Positions 32,255 through 42,348 of a stretch of 64,000 nucleotides of DNA are shown here, in pieces (the stretch's first letter is position 1; each line of letters opens with the position of its first letter). Origin of the DNA: Agapetus fuscipes (lineage: Eukaryota; Arthropoda; Insecta; Trichoptera; Glossosomatidae); contig OX637332.1 of NCBI GenBank assembly GCA_951799405.1, positions 28,744,832 to 28,808,831 of the forward strand, written 5' to 3'. The position numbers and the translations under genes are program-made. Under the pieces are notes generated by a model. The model ran no database searches. It was not told where the DNA came from and saw nothing but the letters and a program-made list of their open reading frames with translations.

Positions 32255-32399
32255 ATACACTGAATGTTTATTTTTTCAATGTATAAAATAATGTGACCTT
32301 TAATTAAAAAAAAAAATACGAAATTAAGTGATGTAAAAACAAATCCTTAACATGAAACACTATTCAATGGACTCATACATTTGAAATTCGCTGAATATT

Positions 32400-32675
32400 T
32401 GCGATATCACCTGGCCGGGCTAAAGACAGTACAGAGCGTTATTATTTCGAATCGGACCAAAATCGAAATTAAGAGTGATTTCTCCCATCAAATAAAAAAA
32501 TAGGTTGCATATATGTAAACCAACTGATGCACATAATCTTTGCTTTTCAAATTCCACCATATTATTAACCACTTCCGAGAAATATTTAACACAGGTCCTT
32601 GCCAGAACTAAGCAATCAAATTTGATGTGTCGATCAAATATTGATTGGAGGATGGTGCAACAGGCCCTTAGCAAG
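32400..32675 (+). repeat. Dispersed repeat X, uninterrupted copy
   Basis: CTCCCATCAAATAAAAAAAT, CTGATGCACATAATCTTTGC, TTGATGTGTCGATCAAATAT align, in reverse, with the pieces in 42608-43275. Open frames in it are short and unrecognised. Confidence 0.65.
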
Positions 32676-32829
32676 TACCTTTTACAACCTGCGAAAGATT
32701 CCATTGTCTTTAATTACTAATATTATAATTGTTTCCATATGTTTTGTTATAATACAAACTCAAGAACTTATCGGAATTCACAAATAGTCGATTTGTTTAC
32801 ATAACATGTGGAATACGATAATACACGTT

Positions 32830-32908
32830 TAGTGAGAGTATTATCATCGTATTATTATTATTACTAGTATATCGTATTATTATTATTACTGTTATATTAT
32901 TATTATAA
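32830..32908. repeat. (ATT)n microsatellite, duplicated
   Basis: CGTATTATTATTATTACT occurs twice. Confidence 0.7.
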
Positions 32909-33009
32909 TGAGATACTACAAATAACGCACGTAAATAACTCTGTATCAGTGGCAGCAGTGAAGCGCAACCTTTGCCGAAAAGAAATGAAGGTCAAATAAA
33001 ATTGTGTTA

Positions 33010-33190
33010 ATCTATAATCTAAAATGCAAAGATATATACTACATTTAAGATTCATAATAAATACATTCCCATAAGCAGACATGTATAAGTTCACGCTCAC
33101 ACATGCCGCATGTGGACCTGCAATATAAAAACCCAAATCTCAAATGAAAATAAGAACTGCAACTCTTGCCGACCTTCCCTGGAACCAGTG
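33010..33190 (-). repeat. Repeat A 3' part
   Basis: AATCTATAATCTAAAATGCA to GCCGACCTTCCCTGGAACCA; truncated before a Harbinger-type MITE at 33214. Confidence 0.8.
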
Positions 33191-33213
33191 TTGAAAATAC
33201 CATTTCACACTAA

Positions 33214-33341
33214 GGCCCAGTATTTTCAATTTTAGAATAGCGACTTTACACTGAGTGAAAAGGACGCACTTATTTCAATCGTGCAGGTAGTATTTTTTTA
33301 TCAGTTTAAAGTCACATACGCTAACGTTAAAAATACCTACC
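33214..33341. mobile_element. PIF/Harbinger-like MITE (128 bp)
   Basis: GGCCCAGTATTTTCAA start, TAA on both sides (33211-33213 and 33342-33344), same length as the copy at 5498. Confidence 0.75.
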
Positions 33342-33370
33342 TAAACGTATTCTGCCACTGTCTGCCAAAT

Positions 33371-33430
33371 TATATATTATAAATATATTATTATATATTA
33401 TAAATATATTATTATATATTATAAATTGTA
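33371..33430. repeat. 24 bp AT-rich tandem repeat
   Basis: TATATTATAAATATATTATT repeated over about 2.5 units. Confidence 0.7.
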
Positions 33431-33500
33431 TTTATTTATTTAACACACTATTGGCCCAAGTCCCAACATAAAATACCAACCTATAAGTCAACGAACCCTC

Positions 33501-33630
33501 CCATGCTGTTAAAATTTGGTTCACTTTTATCAACGCCATTCCAGTTTCAGGAAGAGGCCACAAGAGTTGCAAAGTTTATGTTCATGTGAGGTTTGGTTTA
33601 TTTTGTATATAGCTTACATGTTTGCATCTA
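33501..33630 (+). repeat. Repeat A fragment
   Basis: CCCATGCTGTTAAAATTTGG to GTTCATGTGAGGTTTGG, preceded by a minus-strand head end at 33475-33497. Confidence 0.65.
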
Positions 33631-33631
33631 T

Positions 33632-33885
33632 CTCTATAATCTATAATCTAAGCTGCAAGGATATGTTAGCATTTAAGGCTCATATGAAATGCATGCCTAC
33701 AGACAGGCACATGTAGGTTCGCGCCTACACATTCTGCATGTGTGCATACAAATAAGGAAAACCTCCCATGGACATACACCTTTCAACTCCTGCCGCCGTT
33801 CCCTGAACCGGGGTGGCATTGGCAAAAGTGAACCGATTTTTACAGCACGGATAGTCAGCCTCGTACCAACCTATCAGTCAAGGAG
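33632..33885 (-). repeat. Repeat A copy, older subfamily
   Basis: Full length, TCTATAATCTATAATCTAAG to CTATCAGTCAAGGAGC. Confidence 0.85.
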
Positions 33886-33894
33886 CAGTCATGC

Positions 33895-33948
33895 AAGCCT
33901 TAAATGTCAATATATCTTTGCAACTTAGATTATGGATATTATAGATGC
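33895..33948 (+). repeat. Repeat A tail fragment
   Basis: GCCTTAAATGTCAATATATC then TTTGCAACTTAGATTATGGA. Confidence 0.6.
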
Positions 33949-34104
33949 TGGATATTTTTTTGTTACAATAATTTGTTGCCCGCATGCCATTGGGTTGCGT
34001 ACGCACTTATAATAATGTTCAAATACTCGTCTTTCTTATAATATGTTATGTTCGTAATTTGAAATTGTCTGAGCAGTTGGATCAGATGAATGACTCAGCA
34101 TCGT

Positions 34105-34275
34105 CTTATGAACATATTATGATCATATGCTATGTTATAAATGTACATTATGAACATAAGCTATGTTATACATGTACATATGATCACAATTCATATGCTA
34201 TGTTGTGCACGTACATTCTGATCATATGGTATGTTATACAAGTACATATAATCATAAAATTATCATGCTATGTAT
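34105..34275 (+). repeat. Minisatellite, four diverged units
   Basis: Units of about 30-38 bp built on GATCATATGCTATGTTATA and ATGTACAT. Confidence 0.7.
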
Positions 34276-34648
34276 CAGAGAGAGAATATTATCAGACTTG
34301 TACTAACGGTATGAGTTGTAAAGCAAAAATAAAACAACAAACTTGAAGAGAAGCGAGAGTCATTGTAACCTGTATCTTCAAATTAAGTATAACAAGCTAA
34401 ACGGACAGTGCTTTTAAAAACAACACGGTAAAAGTGAGTATGTGATTCTCGCTGTCTGGCCGTAAAAAAAATCATTTAATTGTTTTGAGGAAGTTTTTGA
34501 TCTTTTAAATAAACGAGTAACCTACGAAGAACCTTCTTTAGTATGTTATGATTTACGTGATATGGAAAACTCGATTGAATTGCGTTATAAACTTATAACT
34601 GCCCCCAAATATATATTTTAAATACTTTTCCAGAAGAGAATTTCAGAA

Positions 34649-34985
34649 TGAAAGTACAAAAAAGCACAATGAGACGGTTCGGACATCTTGAAAGAATGGA
34701 TGATGAACGACTAACGAAGAAAGTGTACCTACATAGGAAATGTTAGAGGAAATCATGGAAAGGGAAGACCGAGGAAGGAATGGATAGACCAAATGGATGA
34801 GATTGCGAAAGAAGGTAACCTGCGGAGTGAGAATAAGAGTAGAGTATGTATGAAGAAAGTGATGAATGTTGAAGAGATGAAAGGGGTATGCAAGGACAGA
34901 AAAAAAATGGAGACTGCCGGCTACCCCTAGTGGAACGGCGGCAGGATACAGTAACAGTAACAGTGACAGGACTAACAGGTAAATT
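34649..34985 (+). pseudogene. LINE-B C-terminal remnant with (CAGTAA)n tail
   Basis: Reads STMRRFGHLERMDDERLTKK, GKGRPRKEWIDQMDEIAKEG and MNVEEMKGVCKDRK with several frame breaks. It ends in CCCCTAGTGGAACGGCGGCA and three CAGTAA-type units. Confidence 0.75.
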
Positions 34986-35464
34986 AAAAAAAAAACTGAG
35001 CAATAAAATCTTTGTTTGATGACACCTTTTGACCTAAATCTTAACCTCAATTATCAACTGAAACATCTGATTACTTTCGTTCGCATTACGTTCTGAAAGC
35101 GATCTTTATTGTAGCAGTATTTATTATTGTTGAGATGACACAAAACAGCTGACGATGTGTTTTCGTCTGACTCAGATATGCTTCATTTGTTACCGAATCG
35201 TCATCATAATATTTTTGTCTGCATTACTCGTATGTACGTAGTCCGTATAGATTTTAAAACAGTATTGATAATTCGCTGGCTTTACAAAGAGTATCTAAAG
35301 AGGAATCAAAAGTGGAGAGAGGGAATGGGGAAGAATGAGAAACGAATGGCTTGATATAATTAATAAAATTCTCAAAATTGAGACACAAAAAGTGAATATA
35401 AAATAAATTAAGTGATGGTTATTAAATAACTAAGATAATTAACTTCGTCAGTATACGAATAATT

Positions 35465-35515
35465 GTAAGAAACTTTGTAGAGGTTCTGACCAACCTTGAC
35501 AGTTACAGTGGATGG
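35465..35515 (+). pseudogene. LINE-B 3' terminal scrap
   Basis: AACTTTGTAGAGGTTCTGAC and GACAGTTACAGTGG resemble the family terminus; preceding coding sequence is not readable. Confidence 0.35.
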
Positions 35516-35619
35516 TATGAACGAAAAGACAAAGTTTGAATTAAAACAGCGTCGGCCCTTCATGACTATGACTTTGACCATGAGTTAGCAGATTCCACTG
35601 ATTAATTACTGTGACTGTT

Positions 35620-35800
35620 TTTATGCAGCTTTCATAAGAAATGAGAGCAGGAGAACCTCCAATTCATGTGAACTGTTTGGTGTAAGCCCGGCCTCTTTAC
35701 CTGGAAAATTAATAGATTCCAATCGGCACATGCGATCCCTTGAAGGATTTCGCTGTAAGAAGGTGTTACTATATGTACAGCTTAGATGCTTTGCTATGCG
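35620..35800 (+). mobile_element. SINE-K 3' half, diverged
   Basis: CTTTCATAAGAAATGAGAGC, GTGTAAGCCCGGCCTCTTTA, TATGTACAGCTTAGATGC. Confidence 0.65.
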
Positions 35801-36117
35801 TTAATCTTCGATCTTTATGATATTAAAACTGTTATGTGTATGGTAAACAGACACAATATTATTAACCATTATCTCCAAGAAACCAATTTCTAAGTATCGA
35901 AAATTATCATAAAAAAATTAATTGATTAAGATTATTTACAGTGGCACTTTGTCATACTAACACTTCACGTTTTAATGATATTTAAACCTGATTATTTTGT
36001 TTTTAATAAAGTTAGTAAAATATTTTTTTAAAATCACATCGTTACCAAGAAAATAATTCAATACAGCAATTAGAAGTTTTTGAATAGATTAATATTTAAT
36101 ACGCCTGTCTCAAGAGG

Positions 36118-36470
36118 CTTCTATAATCTATAATTTTAGTTTCAAAGGTATGTTAACTAGAGATGCAACGAATATTCGGCAACTATTCGGTATTCGGCCT
36201 ATTCGGCCACTTTTTTAGGTATTCGGTATTCGGCCTAATAGTGACCAGTATCCGGCCGAATACCTAATACCAAAAATTATTAAAATAAAAACGCAATTTC
36301 AGTCAAAAAGCATTTATTTGGAAACAAATGCTGCAATTAAATTCAAACCTCAAATTAACGTAAAACCTACAACTTTGCCGACATTCCCTGAAAAAAGGGT
36401 GACATTGGCAAAGTGAATCATTTTTTACAGTATGAGTGATCAGCTTCATACCAAAGTAAGTCTTAAAAGG
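36118..36470 (-). repeat. Repeat A copy split by a hAT-like sequence
   Basis: Tail 36118-36158, insertion about 36159-36330, remainder 36336-36460. Confidence 0.7.
36159..36330. mobile_element. hAT-like terminus with ATTCGG repeats
   Basis: TAGAGATGCAACGAATATTC followed by TATTCGG units and GGCCGAATACC, a terminus seen in many insect hAT elements. It sits inside repeat A; no coding part. Confidence 0.55.
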
Positions 36471-36506
36471 AACTGCAAGAGCACATTTTAATTATAATTT
36501 TTTGTA

Positions 36507-36582
36507 CTCCGCCTGGAATCAAACTCATGATCTTTGGATAACGAATCCGTAGCATTAACCACTAGACTACGTGCCGGTATTT
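36507..36582 (-). mobile_element. SINE-5S tRNA-like unit
   Basis: CTCCGCCTGGAATCAAACTC to CCACTAGACTACGTGCCGG. Confidence 0.55.
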
Positions 36583-37122
36583 AGTTCATACTTTTAAGCC
36601 GTCATACTAGTAATAACAACAACAAAAAATATTTGACCTGTTTCAAAAACTCATCAAGGAAAAAAGGGAATAAGATTTCTTTGTAAAAAAAAAAAACTCG
36701 AAACAAAACTGATTGTTGTCCGTAGTCCGTACAATACTTTTGCGGTTTCCATTTCATGAATCCTTTATACATTTTTTTTGAGTAATTAGTATTGTGTGCA
36801 AATTTACCAACAACAACAAAAAAAGCACAGCCAATTTCGTAACAATATTTTATTTGTATGCATTGTTTGATCTCGACAGAAAGGAATTGCGGCATATTTT
36901 TACCTTTGTTGAACCAAGTTTACGTGCGTTTTTTTTTTGTTTCTTTCATCAAAATGCGAGAATAGTATAGGTGGACATGTTTACTTTATAATTTGAGGTT
37001 TAAATTTCAAATACGTTCAAGATAATAAGAATTATAAGATTAATTGGAATGAGAGGATTTTATGAAAATTCAAAATTCATACTTACGATAAATAAACAAT
37101 GTTTTAATTCACTTTTATTTTT

Positions 37123-37345
37123 GTCTAGCACTTTCGCCTATAAGGCATCATCAGGACAATGACAATTCGAAATCATACTTACGAGTTTATTTTATACAAA
37201 ACCAACTTATCATCATATCGACAGAATAAGTGACACATTAAACTAACTTGAATTTCCCAGATAAATGCACCTTTTTCCTATTTTCTACGATAGAAAACAC
37301 GAAAAAAGTGGGAAAACCCTATAGTTTAGAAGTTTTTCATGAGCA
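37123..37345 (-). mobile_element. Penelope-like terminal repeat with hammerhead-like core
   Basis: Minus strand: GTCCTGATGATGCCTTATAG then GCGAAAGTGC, a CUGAUGA-stem-GAAA arrangement. The adjoining part (TCTGGGAAATTC, CTACGATAGAAAACACG on the plus strand) matches 54245 and 60345. Confidence 0.5.
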
Positions 37346-37349
37346 AATA

Positions 37350-37600
37350 TTCCTTGACTTATAGGTTGGTATGAGGCTGACAACCTACACTATAAAAATG
37401 GTTCACTTTGCCCATGTAGCCCCTGTTTCATGGGAGGTCGGAAAAAGATGCAGAGTTTATGTTCATTTTAGATTTGGGTATCTATTTTGCAAGTTCACAT
37501 GTGGCATGTGTAAGTGCGTAAGTGCGAACTTATATGATCTACCGGTGGGAATACATTTAATATGAATCTTAAATGCGAATATATGTCTGATTAGAGTTAG
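37350..37600 (+). repeat. Repeat A copy, diverged
   Basis: TTCCTTGACTTATAGGTTGG head; GTAAGTGCG is duplicated near 37512. Confidence 0.85.
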
Positions 37601-37739
37601 CCAATAAATATTTCATACAACTGAAATAAATAAAAAAAAAGCTTTTACATTATGGATGATATTTTAAAGATCGAATCAAAAACTACGACGTCATTTTTTA
37701 TTTTTTGCACTCAACCTAGCCGACTACATTTTGTGTGAT

Positions 37740-37935
37740 ATAATTTTTTTCGCTCGTTCTGTTTGCTAGCGGGAATCGGGATGTGAACCGAATGCTAAGG
37801 ACGCCCAATCGATAACCGAGAGCCGCACGGTACCTCCGAGCCGCTGCTGGCGAGATTTCGAGTACGTGCCGCACGCATGCGCCAAGTGACGTCGCAACTC
37901 TCCGAGAGACGGGAGAGCAAGCGTGCGAGGCTGTC
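37740..37935. promoter_or_regulatory. CpG-rich promoter-like island
   Basis: About 200 bases far richer in G+C and CpG than anything nearby. Contains CGCATGCGCC (NRF1-like) and AGTGACGTCG (CRE-like). A minus-strand frame of 79 codons crosses it without resemblance to a known protein. Regulatory role is inferred. Confidence 0.35.
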
Positions 37936-38076
37936 TTTTCGGCAATTTTCCCCAAATAGAAAATCCTAAATTTATTTTTCCTTTCTCAACAGATTGGGAA
38001 GCGGATTTATTATTTTAATTTCCAATTTTCTCTTGCTAACTTTTTTGGTGCCACTTCTATCGAAGATTGGCGATCA

Positions 38077-38325
38077 TCTATAATCTAAGTTGCAAAGGTA
38101 TATTAACATTTAAAGCTCATATCAAATGCATGCCCACAAACAAACACGTGTAGTTCGCGCTTACGAATGCTAATGTGTACTTGCAAATTAAATCCAAACC
38201 TCAAATGAACATAAACTCTGCAACTTTTGCCGACTTTCCCTGACACAGAGGTGACATTAGCAAAGTGAACAATTTTTTACAGTATGGGAGGTCAGCCTCA
38301 TACCAATCTATAAGTCAAGGAATAC
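38077..38325 (-). repeat. Repeat A copy
   Basis: Full length; abuts a SINE-L fragment at 38328. Confidence 0.85.
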
Positions 38326-38327
38326 GA

Positions 38328-38485
38328 AATAATAAATTATTAATTAATAATTACCCAATAACATCTGTTGAACCAGGGTCAAAGTTATGGTCAAATGACC
38401 CGGTGGGGATCGAACCAACGTTTTTCTATTCCAAATACGCTAGAAAGATCAGCCCACTTTGTCCCCTCGGCCATAACACCGACGA
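38328..38485 (-). mobile_element. SINE-L head and middle
   Basis: ATAATTACCCAATAACATCT, GGTGGGGATCGAACCAACG, GTCCCCTCGGCCATAACACC. Confidence 0.7.
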
Positions 38486-38657
38486 TCTATCGAAGATTGG
38501 CGATCATCGTGGTTATTTTCAAGTCTCGAAATAGGGATTGGGTGCTTTTGTTGAACTACACATGACCAACATCCGTAAATAAATACAATAAGTAATAGGA
38601 TTCGGATCAAATAAGAAAAAAATTTGGAAAATGAAACAACGATTTTAAACAATATAA

Positions 38658-38782
38658 GACCCGGTATTTTCAACGTCATCATAGCGACTTCATAAAAAAG
38701 AAAAGGACGCACTTATGCGTGTGGGAAGTTTTTTTTTGGACCAGTTTAAAGTCACACAAGCTTACGTTGAAAATACCGGACC
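38658..38782. mobile_element. PIF/Harbinger-like MITE
   Basis: GACCCGGTATTTTCAACGTC and its inverted end GAAAATACCGGACC; 5' flank TAA, 3' flank altered. Confidence 0.75.
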
Positions 38783-38889
38783 TTTGTATCGATTTTTTTT
38801 TTAAATATTTAAGTACTTATGTAGGTATTCCTACCCATCAGATTAATTTTACATACACTCTTGATCTCTTGCCACCCGTAGCGACAAAT

Positions 38890-39136
38890 GGCACGTTTAA
38901 TAATAAAGAGCACTAACTCAAAAAACATGAATGTTGGGAAATCACGTTTGAAGTTCAGACATCCAATACAACTTGTATGGGATGAAAAAGGCGGCCGATG
39001 TTTTATCTCGGTCATATTCGTCCAAATTGAACGGCTGTCGCATTCTACCTATTCTTCTCTCATTGTTCTTGCGTTTCATTACAAAATCTCGATTTTCCCA
39101 ATTTTCGAGTTATTTCTCTTTATTATTAAACGTGCG
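38890..39136. mobile_element. 247 bp MITE with 4 bp TSD
   Basis: Termini (G/C)GCACGTTTAATAATAAAG and CTTTATTATTAAACGTGCG, AAAT at 38886-38889 and 39137-39140. Interior conserved (GTATGGGATGAAAAAGGCGG) with the copy at 42694, in opposite orientation. Confidence 0.8.
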
Positions 39137-39411
39137 AAATGCAGTACAAGTACAGTTACAGATTTGCAGTTCTAGAAGTCTATCATTCATACAAAAAAAA
39201 TACAAATTAAATTAATAACAAATCAATATAATTGCATACAGAAGTACTTTAACTCAATATAAATATAAAAAAAAGACAAGACCATTTTCATGTGAAAATC
39301 GACTCTATTGATTCCTATGATAGAGGTTACAGTGCCTTGATTTGTTTTTTCACCTCAACTCTAATGTATCGGATTACAGAGTCTACAGGCGGTTCCCATG
39401 AAATGAATCTA

Positions 39412-39645
39412 CTGGTTTCACGACAACTCTGTCACAGACAAGTCGTCCACAGACAGCTCGCCCATGGACAAATTGATCACACGACAGCTCGTCTAGACTA
39501 CTTTTTGGACAACGACATATTGGTCAAAAATAGCTCATACACAGACACATCGGTCAGTCACGGACAATTCGGTCACACGACTAAACAGTCCACACAACTT
39601 TTCGGTCAATGACACTTCGGCCACATACAATATATGATCAAGAGA
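39412..39645 (+). repeat. Periodic GACnnnTCGGTCA block, left arm
   Basis: GGTTTCACGACAACTCTGTC start, then units such as GACACATCGGTCAGTCACGG. An inverted arm lies at 40190-40500. Confidence 0.65.
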
Positions 39646-39667
39646 CAGCTCCATCACAGAAAACCAT

Positions 39668-39960
39668 AACGCAACGCAACTAAGCTACACATATAGTGTA
39701 ACTTCTTGCCGCGTTAACCCCGAAGGGGTCGCATGTGGCGAGTTGAACCTATTTATTTTTACAGGTAAGGGGGCCGACCTTACGCCAACCACTTCAGTTG
39801 AAGTGGAGGTTTCCCAGCTCCCGAAAGTGCTGGTACTCATTTGTTGTGAAGGCTGAATAAACCTTGCCGGTATTTTATTTTGGGGTTTGAAATAAACACC
39901 GAAACGGGAAATCATTTCTGACACCCTCGGTGGGATTCGAACCCGAGCTTTCGGCATGGG
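39668..39960 (-). mobile_element. SINE-K copy, head truncated, inserted in a hairpin element
   Basis: AACGCAACGCAACTAAGCTA to GGATTCGAACCCGAGCT. It splits the hairpin whose uninterrupted relative lies at 63337-63425. Confidence 0.8.
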
Positions 39961-40025
39961 GCTTTTCGGCAATTAACTAAAACTACAGTAATAACAAAGG
40001 TTTTTTGGAGAGCAACTTTTCTGTG

Positions 40026-40130
40026 ATCAAGTTTTTTTTTTTTTAGAAATCCTGTGCGGGACACTCCCTAGATTTCAGAGACTCTAGGGGTCTATGACAC
40101 TTGTTGAGTTGCCGCAGAGGTGTTGTTTTC
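40026..40130 (-). mobile_element. Poly(A)-tailed retroposon 3' end (minus strand)
   Basis: T-run plus AGAAATCCTGTGCGGGACAC, ACTCTAGGGGTCTATG and GTTGCCGCAGAGGTGTTG; same family as 17768-17885. It lies between the two arms of the periodic GAC/TCGGTC element. Confidence 0.55.
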
Positions 40131-40186
40131 GAGGTTGGTCGTCGCTACAAAGCGCCAATACTCAAACACGACCCAGTTGCAGGATG
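40130..40186 (-). mobile_element. SINE-5S body fragment
   Basis: GGTTGGTCGTCGCTACAAAG and CGACCCAGTTGCAGG; sits next to the poly(A) retroposon at 40026. Confidence 0.55.
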
Positions 40187-40189
40187 AAC

Positions 40190-40500
40190 ATTTCAAGTTG
40201 TCTGTGGACGTGTATTGTATGTATGTGACCGAAATGTCGTGTGGATGAACAGTCGTGTGACAATTTGTCCATGAAGGAGCAGTCTATGGACAAGTTATCT
40301 TTGACCGATTTATCGTGACATGCTCAAAATGATCATTTTTAAGTTCTAGTCTATTTTGTCAGAACAGAGAAGATATACTATAAAGTGACGGGAATTTCGT
40401 TGTCAGAAAATTAATGTGGACGAACTGTCGTGTGACCGATTGTTCATGGACGAGCTGTCTTTGGACGAGTTATCATTGACCGATTTTTGGTGACACGGAA
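40190..40500 (-). repeat. Periodic GACnnnTCGGTCA block, right (inverted) arm
   Basis: GTGACCGAAATGTCGTGTGG and GACCGATTGTTCATGGACGA, ending in TTGGTGACACGGAATC, the complement of the left arm's start. Together they bound a ~1.1 kb unit. Confidence 0.65.
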
Positions 40501-40681
40501 TCTACGTAGATAAATAATATGATTCTATAGTAAACCACAAGCTTAGTCCTGCAATATTATGTAACAAATATAATTATAGAGACAGGGCTGGCAAGTAAAA
40601 TAAAGTAGACTCCGAAAATTAACAAGGACTCCAAAGTGTGAATGGAGATCAAATTAGTATCTATGAAAAAAATATATATAT

Positions 40682-40966
40682 AATCTATGTTGCAAAGATA
40701 TAATCTAATCTAATCTAATCTAATCTAAGCTGCAAGGATATATACCATTTAAGATTAATATTAAATGCATTCCCACAAGCAGACATGTATAATTTCGCGC
40801 TAACACATGCCGCATGTGGACCTACATTATAAGAACCCATCTCAAATGAACATAAGCCCTGCAACTCTTGCCGTCCTTCCCTGAGACAGGGGTGACATTG
40901 GCAAAGTGAACCATTTTTTCACAGTATGGGTGGTTAGCCGCATACCAACCTACAAGTCAAGGAACA
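40682..40966 (-). repeat. Repeat A copy with duplicated 3' end
   Basis: A first tail scrap (AATCTATGTTGCAAAGATAT) is followed by an (ATCTA)n tail and a complete copy. Confidence 0.8.
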
Positions 40967-41022
40967 TACATGACAAATTAAATAAATAAAAAATAAAATG
41001 AAGATATATTAAAAAAAAAAAT

Positions 41023-41215
41023 TCATATTAAATCAATGTCGACAAACAGACACGCGTAATTTCGCTAACAAATGCTGCATGTAAGTTTACACATTAAAAT
41101 CCACAGCTCAAATGAGCTCTGCAATTTTCGCAGTTTTTCCTGAAACAGGTTTGGCATTGACAAAGTGAACCATTTTTCACAGTATGAGTGGTCAGCCTCA
41201 TACCAACTTTAATAA
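41023..41215 (-). repeat. Repeat A copy, diverged and shortened
   Basis: ATTCATATTAAATCAATGTC to TGAGTGGTCAGCCTCATACC. Confidence 0.75.
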
Positions 41216-41261
41216 ACAAAACAAATACTTGAACGTCGACTGCAGATTAGACGTTGAGAAT

Positions 41262-41422
41262 AATTTTAAAAAGCTAAAAGAAGGCAATGTATGAAAAAGA
41301 AAATGGATGTGAATAAATTAAAAAAGGTATGCAATGATAACAAAAAATAGAGGCAAACCTGCAAAGGCTCTGGCCACCCCTGGCAGAATGGCGACAGATT
41401 TACAGTAACACTAAATTACGAG
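41262..41422 (+). pseudogene. Decayed LINE-B 3' end
   Basis: KRRQCMKKKMDVNKLKKVCN-like reading, then GGCTCTGGCCACCCCTGGCA and GAATGGCGACAG. Confidence 0.6.
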
Positions 41423-41796
41423 CTCATAAAAAATATGATAAGAACTACGAGTACATTACATTAATTTAAAAGAAAATTCATTTTAATTCAATGTGGAGTC
41501 TTTTAATACCTTCGAAACAATGTTCAAAAGCCTTTCGCAGCCCTGGCGATATATTTATTTTCAATATTCAATCAAAATACAAGGAGATCAATAACTCGAG
41601 GAGTTAATTTACTTATTGAAAACGGAGTCAATTACAGTGGACATTTCATCAATTCTTTATCAAACAGGACCGACCGATCTGTCCTCTACAGACAAATCGT
41701 TTTTTTTTGTGAGCTACTCGTATCTAACTTTTAATTGAATGATGTGTTTATGCACAGCAGAGCTCAAAAACTATTGAATTATTATAAATTTTAACA

Positions 41797-41934
41797 GACA
41801 TACTTGTGGGCATGCATTTAATGTAAAACTTACATGTTTTTTTTATTTTTGCCTCTTAAATAGTACTTTGACTTGAAGGTTGATATGAGGTGACCACCAT
41901 ACTGTAAAATGGTTAATTTTGCAATTTGCCAATG
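41797..41934 (+). repeat. Two repeat A scraps
   Basis: Tail part TACTTGTGGGCATGCATTTA, then a separate head part GACTTGAAGGTTGATATGAG, immediately before the full copy at 41935. Confidence 0.6.
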
Positions 41935-42190
41935 TTCCTTGACTGATAGGTTGGTATGAGGCTGACCCCCCCTGCTGTAAAAATCGGTTGACTTTTGCCA
42001 ATGCCACCCCGGTTTCAGGGAAAGGCGGAAGGAGTTGCAAGTTTTATGTTCATGTGAGGTTTTGTTTATTTGTATGCACGCATGCAGAATGTGTAGGCGC
42101 GAATCTACATGTGCCTGTCTGTGAGCATGCATTTAATATGAGCTTTAAATGTATCTTTGCAGCTTAGATTATAGAATATAGATAGATCCC
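41935..42190 (+). repeat. Repeat A copy, older subfamily
   Basis: Full length, with CTTAGATTATAGAATATAGA tail. Confidence 0.85.
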
Positions 42191-42348
42191 TGTTTCTTGT
42201 TGCAGTGATAGTGAGGGGAGAATAACTCAAGGACGCCGAAGGACATCGTGGCTGAAAAACCTGCGTCAATGGTTCACATAAACACCAGGTCCCTATTTCG
42301 AGCCGCAGGAACGAAGTTGAAAATAGCCATGAAGCTCACCGACCTTTA

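Noticed and set aside
33984..34346. 120-codon plus-strand frame
   Set aside because: Largely translation of the minisatellite 34105-34275.
37716..37955. 79-codon minus-strand frame over the CpG-rich island
   Set aside because: Open because of GC-rich composition; Arg/Ala-rich with no recognisable domain and no flanking splice signals I trust. Reported as a composition feature instead.
39412..39645. CRISPR-like array (regularly spaced GAC/TCGGTC motifs)
   Set aside because: Units are diverged, without constant repeat/variable spacer structure, in a eukaryotic transposon setting with an inverted partner arm.
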